This document shows positions 37,423 to 49,400 of a stretch of 64,000 nucleotides of DNA, piece by piece. Each line of letters opens with the position of its first letter. Position 1 is the first letter of the stretch. The notes under the pieces were generated by a model, which worked only from the letters and a program-made list of their open reading frames with translations, ran no database searches and was not told the DNA's origin. The stretch lies in contig NC_092671.1 in NCBI RefSeq assembly GCF_964355755.1, positions 38,519,304-38,583,303 of the forward strand, in the 5' to 3' direction. The stretch comes from Antedon mediterranea (Eukaryota; Echinodermata; Crinoidea; Comatulida; Antedonidae). The position numbers and the translations under genes are program-made.

Positions 37423-40400
37423 ATGAAAGTTTTAATACTTGGAGGTAAAGAAGTGAACTTTATTTTCATAGTTAGTGTATTTTCTTTTCAAATCAAAGAG
37501 AATGTAGGCCCATGCACCGATTCTTGTACATTCCTGAGTTATCAGTGACACTGTCACTGACTCGGGACCTGTGTGTGTGATGATCAACTAACTTGCTGAT
37601 GATGGGAACAAAAGGCTTGAGTTACCAGTATTCACCATAAAATAGATAGAGCTAAAATATCTTTGTCTCAATTAATTTTTATTTTATACCTCATTATTTA
37701 TTTATTGTATTATTATGTGTTAACTATCTATTTTGTTTATGAATTAACTATGATTAACCAATAAATTAAACGTTTACAGGTTGATAAAATGATTGATACT
37801 GAAAGTATGTAGTATACTTTAGTTTGAGCGATAATACATTAAAAAACTCTCTGTATTTAAATTGTATTGTAAGTATAATCACTGTATAAAAACATAAGTT
37901 GTCGTTACACTGTACGCATACACAGTAAACCAAGTGCTATGTCGTTAACTGTACGTGCTTTTCAAGACAGATGGCTCGCAGTGTTCAGTGCTGTCTGTGT
38001 TATTGTTAATTATTTATTAAAATATTCAAAACAATGTTTTTATTTTACTTAAATTAAATGGAATATGAATTTTGAACTGTGTTGCAGTCAAACTCTCCTG
38101 ACTTTGATTCGAAACTAAATATATTCTTTCTCATTTATTCCAGGTATGCCTACTATAATAGTGACCTTTGTTATAATTTTCCCGGTTTATAATAATTATA
38201 ATTGCACTTTTTTTGCATCTCAGATCAGTTATTATCCAATTTTCGATGCTTATTCTGACGACATCAAAACTTTCTTTTCTTCATATCATTTCCTTTAAAG
38301 CTTTTATTAAGTCTTTGTTCAACTATTTCCTATCCCCTGAGCTTTTGAATTTCAAGTTTACACTTTCTAACCTTTAGACTTTAAGTAAGATTCTAAATAC
38401 TTATCTTTCCCAAAAGACCAATCATATTCAAGCTTCACATTCAATCATGTTTCTTTTTCTTCGTCCATCCAGGTTGCGGGTTCATTGGCAGACATTTGGT
38501 TCATTATCTTACATCAAATGATCTTGCTGAGGTAAGTCGGTGAAATCAAAAGAATTGAGAACTCTCTATTTTGATTTTAAAAAGAAATGCAAAATATTTC
38601 ATGTTCTGTATCTAATCGGTGTCCAGTGACAAATACCAGTATAACTAATTTTTTTTTAAATTATTATAATAATTACTCTTCAGTTGTCAGTGACGGATCC
38701 AGGATTTTGAAATAGGGGGGGGGGGGGGGGCCCCAGGACCTAAAGAGTGAAATGAAGTGCTGAACTTAATTCGATGTCTTTTCTTTTGCATTACAATTTG
38801 TGAAATTTAGAGGGGGCCTGGGCCGACTGGTTGTTTAACATTTTTATTTATTTTATGAAGTCAAATTTGAATTAAGTTGTTTAAAAAATGTTGTTAACAC
38901 TGCACTTTTATACCTAATGATACAAAAGTAATTTAAAGGAAAGGGCAGAACACTAAACCGCCCAGCGGAGATAAGATATTAATATCCTATAGAAAGTGAA
39001 AATGAAAATCTAAAAAAAACGATACTTAAATAAGATATATGAGAACTTGTTAAAGATATAATTGTCATATTTACTACATAATGCAAACTTTATTATGTTT
39101 TGAAATATTAGGTTTTAATGCTGGAGACAAAACAACCAGCAGAATTGATGGAATTTTGTTTCTCAGAAAATGTCTTATAATTATATTTAGAAGACAATAA
39201 ATATAGTTTCATTCAATTTAATCAAATCTAGTTGATTTAATTTTGTTGTTGTTATACTTTAGGTGCGTGTTGCTGATAAGGTGCCGCCGCAGATTGCATG
39301 GTTGAACGATTTCCATAAGGTAATTAAATCAGCCAAAATTGTATTAAAATCCTACTGCCAATATGTATTGTTAATATGCATGGTTGACTGATTTCCATTA
39401 TGAGTAAATTTGCAGAAATCATAATATACAGTACTGTATTGGTATTGTTGATTTCATGGTTGAATTGTTTTGCCGAGGTAAGCTCATAATATGCAAAATT
39501 CTTGGTAATGTTCCCTATGTTGATTTAATAAATCATTTGTTAATATTAGAATTGACATTTCTTACCATCTTATGTGTCACGTTATTAAAATGTGTTTACC
39601 TCATTTAAATCATTAATCAATCTTATTTGTACAGAAATAAAATATAGATTTGTATTACTAAAGTAATAAACCAAGATGACCAAGCCTGTTTATTTTTTTA
39701 CCTTTTATGGAGCTAACCTGGAATATGTAAAAGTACTAATAATTTAGTTTATGATTATATTTTTTTTTTCTGTACAGTCAGATTAAGATTATATTTACGT
39801 TACACAAAATGTTTACTACTGATTGTTAAACAAAAAAAAATGATTATAAATCATTATTTCTGAAGAAAGAACAATAATTGAAACTGTTCCGTCAAAAAGT
39901 TGAGAGGCGTTTTTTGTAAGAAATATTTCTTGTTTATTAATAAGTTGACACTTAAATGCTTGAATTCATTTTTATCGTTTTCAACTATTTGTGTATAAAA
40001 CCACATAACTATTTGTATAATAGTTATTAGCTATAAATAGTTTCCAATGAGAGATTTTTATCTACACTGATACTAACGCCCGTATTCTTAAACCGGACTT
40101 TAGTCGTAGTTCGAGCTAAAACTAAAAAAATGACGTCATTTTAATTCATAAACCGAACTTCAACTAAATCACCGACTAAATCAGGCCAACCTCGACTAAA
40201 TCGAGACGGATTTTGATCGATTTTTTTAGTCCTGGAGGGGGCAGACTAAATGGTCGACTAAATGGTTTTTAAACGATGTTTATAAAAAACGTAACAGTCA
40301 TTGAGTTGTTATATTGGCCAGATATTGAAGAATGAAATATCTATATTTATATTAGCTTAATTAAATATACATTGGTATAAATTATAATAATGAAAATCAT

Positions 40401-43400
40401 CTTTATTTACAACTGTATACAAATTACATTATTTTCTTCGCGCAAGTCCGACTTGAGCTACGTCACGCCATAGCGACAATGGGAGATGCGGCAATTCACC
40501 ACGCGATGGAATATTTAGGGGGCCTAGCGCTTTCTTGTCACGCTATGAAGTGCGTGGTTCGTGGCGATCATACTTTGTTGGGGTCCTAGAAAATATAAAA
40601 GTTACCGTACCGCCATGGTTCCTAAATATATTTTTAAGATTTTATTTGTTGTTAATCAAATATACTTCACTGTTAAATTAATACTGATATTGTTCTAATA
40701 ATTAACGATTAAAATTATTTTTCATGTATATAGTCCTGATGCGTAAAAAGTGTTGTAAGAAATGGAAAGTGATATCAATGCGCAAAATTTCGTCTGCTCC
40801 TCAAATACTCTCTTGTCATTGGCCAATGTATAGCCTTTGTTACCCAGACGTGTGCAACTCGACTAAAAGCTCGACTTCATTAAGTCGAACTGCAAACTTC
40901 GACTACTTCGTTTTTGAATCGAATTTGAAGTAATAGCTCGAACTACGACTTTTCCAAGTCGAACTTCGAACTACGACTAAAGTCCGGTTTAAGAATACGG
41001 GCGTTACTATCTAAAATAAATGATAATCTAATAAAACAAAAACATTAAAGGTGAGAGTGAAAAAAGTACATTTAATTAATGTTCACAATATTTGATAAAT
41101 TAAGATAAGACTATTTTGAATGGATTTATGATGAGTATATCTATTATTTGGATACACATTATAATTAACTTAAGCTCTGTTTACACTATCAAACTAGTTT
41201 GATAAAAAAAACTGTGATGTTCCCAAACATTGTAATGGGGTGTCCACATATTGTTATTAACATCATCATGTCCACATATTGGCAAATCACATTTTTCTGA
41301 CACATTAGTTTGTAGACAGAGCATAAGCTATGCATATTGTACATTTTGTCATCATATTGTAAAAAGTATTTTGTTTGCATTACGTTCAACATATGGAACA
41401 TAATTTGCTAATGCCTAATAGACAACATAATGTTAGCTTCAATTCATAATCAGATTTAAAATATTTTTAGTCTATTCATGTGTAACATGATTTTATAATT
41501 ACTACGAGAAATTAGTGTACTTTGAAATTAGCTCACATTGATGTGTTTATCAGTGTTTTATCTAATTAAGGAGCTCGTACAGGGAAGTACACTTATTTTT
41601 ATGATATAAAAAACACATTTTAGTTTGTAGAAGTCAGACATTGTCATTTTGTTTGGCCCACTGCCTGCTTGAATTCTAAACATAAAATATCAAACAAATG
41701 AACCCAATTATATTTTTAGAAAGTTCTGTTTTTCATTGTTATTGTTTGTTTCTTTTCCAGGAAGTTTTTGCCAAAGTTGAGTTTGTTTCCTGTAACTTGA
41801 TCAGTACAGGTAAATATTTGATTGTGTTACTGTATATATTTTACAATGACAACAGAAATGTAACAATTGATTTGTCTTAGGGCTTATTCAGACCTACAGA
41901 GTTATGCTTTTGTACCGTACGCGGCGTACTATTTCATGTCTTAACCAGGAAAAGATTAGTGGAAGCCACCTCGTACAACACTGATATTTCATTCGTTACG
42001 ACAGCTCAAGGTACAAAATTTGTGAAGCCGCTTATGATACGAAAGTCATGCATCAACGATTTTGACCTCCAACCAAATTTACTCCTGCATACCAGATGTT
42101 CACTCAAATCGGTTACACTTCACTTTCTAACGAAAGCGTCAGTTAAGCAAATCTGAACACTTTGCTGTTACGATGCTAATTTTAATATGACATTGCTTGC
42201 CAAACAAAAGCATAACTCATGGATCTGAACATACCCTTAATTGGCACAGCATTTTTTAATTAGGGTGATTTGAATGTAGGGAATTGAGATTAAAATACTT
42301 CTGGAGAGAGGAGATGGGGTTTGTCTAAATTTGATGATAGGTATATGGATAAAAATGATAATTCTTCTTCATGAATTCTCTTAAACTTAGCATCCACAAC
42401 TAAAGCATTTGAAATAGGTGACGGTACTGAATTCGATGTCGTCATTAATTTAGCAGCTGAAACCAAATATGGGCAGACAGATGAGGTAAATAACATTTAT
42501 AAATACAATAAATGTTTTGATTGATTGATTTACATTAGTTTTAATAATTTAAATATAATAATTGATTGATCGATTTACATTAGTTTTAATAATTTAAATA
42601 TAATAATTGATTGATCGATTTACATTAGTTTTAATAATTTAACTATAATAATTGATTGATCGATTTACATTAGTTTTAATAATTTAACTATAATAATTGA
42701 TTGATCGATTTAAATTAGTTTTAATAATTTAAATATAATAATTGATTGATCGATTTACATTAGTTTTAATAATTTAAATATAATAATTGATTGATCGATT
42801 TACATTAGTTTTAATAATTTAAATATAATAATTGATTGATCGATTTACATTAGTTTTAATAATTTAAATATAATAATTGATTGATTGATTTAAATTAGTT
42901 TTAATAATTTAAATATAATAATTGATTGATCGATTTACATTAGTTTTAATAATTTAACTATAATAATTGATTGATTGATTTACATTAGTTTTAATAATTT
43001 AAATATAATAATTGATTGATTGATTTACATTAGTTTTAATAATTTAACTATAATAATTGATTGATTGATTTACATTAGTTTTAATAATTTAAATATAATA
43101 ATTGATTGATCGATTTACATTAGTTTTAATAATTTAACTATAATAATTGATTGATTGATTTAAATTAGTTTTAATAATTTAAATATAATAATTGATTGAT
43201 CGATTTACATTAGTTTTAATAATTTAACTATAATAATTGATTGATTGATTTACATTAGTTTTAATAATTTAAATATAATAATTGATTGATTGATTTACAT
43301 TAGTTTTAATAATTTAACTATAATAATTGATTGATCGATTTACATTAGTTTTAATAATTTAACTATAATAATAATTGATTGATCGATTTACAGTACCTTT

Positions 43401-46400
43401 AATAATTTAAATATAATAATTATATAACAAAGTACTGTTGAAATATAAATAAGAGACGTTTAAAAAGAAACTTATCTTCATCATAGATTTATGAAGAAGG
43501 CATTAAGAATTTAAGTTTGAACTGTGCCAAAGAAGCAGCAAAAAGAGCTATTAAAATGTACATAGAGGTGTCCACAGCACAGGTGTACAACAGTGATAAG
43601 GTGATTATGATTTACGTTTTATTGCATCACTCTTTATAGCAAGTCTTACTTGCTTGATACTTGCTTGATGGTATGGGTCGGTTAGAAAGCTAAATATAGC
43701 TTATATGACCCTTCCTGTCTTCTTATGACCAAAATATAGGTGCTTAGGGCTCCGGGTGTACACATAATTTTCCAAAGTGTTTATAAATGTGAAAAAGTAA
43801 ACTTGCAGTCAAGGGACTTCCAATGATCATTGAGGAGTGACTTGAATAGATTTAAATTTGGAGCTTTTACAACATTAGATGGTAAGCTATTCCACGAGTC
43901 CACAACTCTACAACTGAAGGAAAACTTCCTGGAATTAAGCCTAAACTTGTTTTTATATAACTTGTATTCATGACCTCTAGTTCCATGAAAAGTAAGTATA
44001 CTAAACTAAACTTACGCTCTGTCTACACTATCAAACTTTATGTGACAAAAAAAGATCATCTAAAACATTAAAATAGAAAAATATATAACTAATGTTTAAC
44101 TTTTTTTATACTGTGGAGTTAGTAAACCTAAAGCTATGTCTACACTATCAAACTTTATGTGACAAAAAAATGTGATGTGCCCATATATGGACATAAAGAT
44201 GTCATATCACTACCATATGTGGGCATATCACTACCATATTTGGGCACATCACACTTTTTTTGTCAAACTAGTTTGATAGTGTAGAAAAAATCAGGTGTAA
44301 TTCCACTCTTCCTGCTTAAAATATATTAGTACTTTAAGAATTCGTTACAATGTATGATACTAAATTAAGAGCATTTCACAAGATAATTTCTAGTACCAAA
44401 GTGATAATATCTGTTCTGGATCATATTTCACTGGTTTCATAATTCTATATGTACAGTAATACGGTCAAGGACATATTGAATAATTGAATCAAATATAGTT
44501 CTATGAATATTACCTGTAGAATTAACCAATGAGAAGGCTTCGCTTATTAATTAATATAACTGCTGGTTGGTATTACGCTCTAACTGTTCTATAATCCAGG
44601 TTATGTTAATAATAGTCAACTATTTACGGTGCAAATTAATCATTTTCAGTAAAGTTAAATAATATTATTATAGATAAAATATTAATAAATAAAAATACTG
44701 TAAATAGTTAGTAAATAAATTCATAAATGAATGTGTATGGTTAGAGCTTAGGGTGGATACCAAATTGGGTAACAATATATTAAGCTCTGTCTACACTATC
44801 AAACTACTTTAGTTTGACCAAAAAAAGTGTGATGTGCCCAAATATGGTAGTGATATGCCCAAATATGGTAGTGATATGACATCATCATGTCCATATATAG
44901 ACACATCACATTATTTGACACATAAAGTTTGATATACTATAGTGTAGATAAGGCTTTAAAGTTTAATGAAAGGAAACTTGTGTAGAAGGCCTTAAAAACA
45001 AAATTGACTGATATCATTACACTAAAATGCATGCATACAAAGTTGAAATTACAAGTAGTCATTGTTCAATTATTAAAGGTGTGTGTGTGATGAAAAGATA
45101 AGGAAATAATGTATATATAATTCGTCTATAGTTGGTAGAGTAAAGGAGACCAAACCCAAATGAATGGGTTCACAATTACAGAGTTCATGGAATACATTGC
45201 TAAGATTAGAAATAAAGCTATGGATGTATTTATTTAGGACCAACGTATTGGAATAATCTAGATTCAACTGCCATCAATCATTTATATACTGTAAATTCAT
45301 TTAGAAAGCATATAAAAATCCTTTATTTATCTTGTTACCAAACCTACTAAATATGTTGCGCACTGTATAATTTATTTAATTGTATGCGTTGTATTTGTAT
45401 ATTTATACGGTACCGTTCTTATTTTTGTTTGAATTATTATTATTATTTTAGGGGTCAATGTGAGACAAGTTCTACTTCTAATTTTGATCCCTAAGATGGT
45501 CTTATATTAATTGTTTATGATTGTTTATTGTAATATTGTTTGTTATATATTGTGACCATCTTAAATAAATGTATTATTGAATTGAATTGAATTGATGTAG
45601 ACAAAGTAGAATACTACTATTTTTATAAGTTACCAGCTGCTGCTTTTACAGATTTTTTCAAGAGTTGATATAAGCTACTTTGTAGAACGTTCGGTGTGTT
45701 TCCGAAATGTAGTATACAAAATGTTGAAAGGCTTTATTCACCATAATAATTAACATAAGCTTCTTTTCACTTTTCTTTAATGATGGCATTTGAACTTTTT
45801 TTGTCAGACCTGTTTTCAGAAATATTGTAGAGAAACAATTGTGATGGATTTTACAGTACAGTCAATTCTACCAATACCGGACAGCTTTGGCCAAATATGT
45901 CTGCTTTTCTGTAAAGTCTGATACTCTAAATGTGTTTTTAATGGTAAAAATGAATTGGGGACCTTTTGGACCTCAAGAAAAGTCTGGTATTGGTAGAGTT
46001 TCCGGTTTTCAGAAAGACCAAAATTGAGAGAGTTGACTGTATGTAACAACTTATGACTTATTAATTAAAAATTAATAAAATACTTTGAAGGAAGCTTGGA
46101 ATGTCTTAAAATATTGGAAAGCGGTTTAGGGAAATTTGATGTGAAGAACGTATGCATATCTGACCTAAAATATGGCAAAAGTGTTTCAAGGAATTACCTC
46201 TTAACCCTGTGCACAATTAATTATCATATGACGTAACTTTTTTCTAGTTCCTAAAGCTCTGTGTACACTATCAAAATTGTTTGACAAAAAAGTGTGATGT
46301 GCCCAAATATGGTTGTGATTTGCCTAAATATGGTAGTATTATGACATCATCATGTCTATATATGGACACATTTTCTTGTTACATAAAGTTTGATAATGTA

Positions 46401-49400
46401 GACAGACCTTTAGTTGTCGCAAAGCGAAAGCTTCTTATTGTTAAAATTCTGGACATAAAGGAATTTAGAAACTAATAGTTGCTAGTATTGAGGAAATTGC
46501 CTTGACGCTAGTACTTTCTATTTTGCCCTTAATAAGCAATAAGCTACAAATAAAAAAATAAATCTATTTATATTAAAACTGTATGATTTGATTATTATTA
46601 TTATTATAAAGCTATGTCTACACTATCAAATTTTATGTGACAAAAAAATGTGATGTGCCCATATATGGACATGATGATGTCACATCACTACCATATTTGG
46701 GCATATCAGTACCATATTTAGGACACTAGTTTTATAGTGTAGATAGACCTTAATAAAGCGATTTATTTTGTTGATTTTTATTGATAGAAAGCCAGCAATG
46801 AGGATTCCAAGACAGCACCTTGGACCGGTGTGTCTAGGTACAAGCTGATGGTGGAAGAGGAACTACGCAAAATAAAAGGGTACTGTACATTCACATTTTA
46901 AGAACATAATGATATGATTTGGATTTATTAGGAAAACCATCATAAAAATACATACAAATTTCCATTGTTAAAATTATGTAAAGCATCCTACATGAAAATG
47001 ATAATATTGGAGATTGATTAAATTTACCTGAGTATGTATCTCCAATTAAGTAGTACAGTAGAAATATTCGGTAACACAGCTCCTGTATCATGTAATGCTC
47101 TGTCTACACTATCAAACTTTATGTGACAACGAAATGTGATGTGCCCATATATGGACATGAATGATGTCATATCACTACTATATTTGGGCATATCACTACC
47201 ATATTTGGGCACATCACACTTTTTGACTAGTTTGATAGTGTGGACAGAGCTTCAAGAAGGTTATGGTCTATGACAATAGGCAATATATGTGAAACACAAA
47301 CACGGTATTACAACATTTCATTTGTGAATTGTGATAGTAAATGTTTTTTAAAATATATAAATAGATTAGTTTAATACATGCTCAATATTGGAATGTGATT
47401 GTAGTAGCACTTAAGTAGTTTACCAAGTTTCAATTGATCCCATGGCCAATACATAATAAGACAACACACCCTATATTTATTAAAAAGCATGGTTTCGGAT
47501 TGTAATTGTGATCTTTAACCCTCAACATGGCATGTTGGATTTGGAGTAGCCCTAGTTATTGATAACGCATGCAGCATAGATTAATTTGATGTACTGTACC
47601 TGCACTCTCAAAACTAATAAAACAACGCTGTTGGATCAGCGGCACACGTTTATAAAATGGTGCGTTCTAACATAAACAATACAGTTACAAAAATAAATTT
47701 AATAAAAACTAAAAAAAAAAAATTTAACTTAATAAAAACAGTCAGCAAGTAAATGTAAATACATATAAATAGAATTACAGCCAATACTTAACTCAACGTG
47801 GAGAATTTTTCAAGACTATCGGTATTGAAATCTCATTTTCTAACATTTCCTCTAATGATAGGCCTACAGTAATTATTATTGGTCAGATGTTTTGCATTTT
47901 TTCTGACGTAATTGGTACTTTATACTAAGTACATTGAGAATAACTCTTGTGTGGGGCTCGAACCCAGGACCTACAGATTGCTGGCCTATCATTCATACCT
48001 CTAGATGTCCGAGCCAGCGCTGATGGCTAGGAGTTAGATTTGAGCCCAAGTAAGCAGTCGGTACTGCATGCACCAACAGGATTATAATTCTGATTTTAAT
48101 TGTTTAGGTTAAACTGCATAATAGTAAGACCGGCTATTGTGTATGGGATTGCGGATAAGATAGGATTGACTCCAAGATTGATAATCGGTGCGGTATACAA
48201 ACAGCTGCAAGAAAAGATGAAGCTACTCTGGAGCAAAGATTTAAAAATGAACACAGTGTATGTTGAAGATGTCTGCCGTGGTCTCTGGCATCTTGTTGAG
48301 AACGGAGAGATTGGTCAAGTGTATAACATGGTGGATAAGTCAGACACAAGTGAGTCTTAAGCTCTGTCTACACTATCAAACTTTATGTGATAAAAAATGT
48401 GATGTGCCCATATATGGACATGATGATGTCATATCACTATCATATTTGGGCACGTCATCACACTTTTTTGTTAAACTAGTTTGTTAATGTAGACAAAGCT
48501 TTATACATGTTTGTAAAGGCTTGCTTTGTAACTTATTTGATAATGATATTTAAAAATGTTTCATTATTTTCTAACCATGATTCTTTGCTTGTTTTTAACT
48601 AAAATGTTTTATTTTTTTATCAAAAAGCTCAGGGAACGATTACAGATTTGGTCTGTCGCCTTTTTGGAATTCAACATGACTACTTTGGAACCGTAATGTC
48701 AAATTTTGCAAGGGTGAGTTTTTTTTTACCATACAGGTACATGATTTAAAGTTTATTTCCTGTCAGATTTACATGCTTAATGCTTAAAAGTTAAATACAT
48801 ATGATGATTTAAATAGCAAAATATAAAGCCATGTCTATACTATCAAACTTTATGTGATAAAAAAAATTGCTAATATATGAACATGATGATGCATATCACT
48901 ACCATTTGAGCACATCACACTTTTTGGTCAAATTAGTTTGATGGTGTAAACAGAGCTTAAGAGTTTGAAAGATTTTGTTTTTTTTGCCAGATGAATATGA
49001 CTGACATTGTTGAAGATTCTAATGACAAACATTTAGCACCGTGGTCTGATGCTTGTAAAGAAAACGGAATTGAGAACACACCACTGAGTCCGTACTTAGA
49101 TCAGGTAGAGTTAGTTTTAATTTTTTTTTTTATTTTATATTCATAATACTATTGAACAAAGATGTTATTATTACTAGCATATTGAATTTGTTTTTATTTT
49201 ATTTTATGTCTTGAGGCACAAATGGGCAAGGATTACCAATAGTAAATTTTCTCACTGTCCTATTAGACCCTGATACAGAGTCTATTTTGTGAACCAGTTC
49301 ACTGGGGTAACCCCTACTCGTTTCAAATGATAACCTTGGTTCTTTAAAGTGAACACAGGTTATGACTGTGTACACTGGACCTATGGTTTATAGTCCTTAT

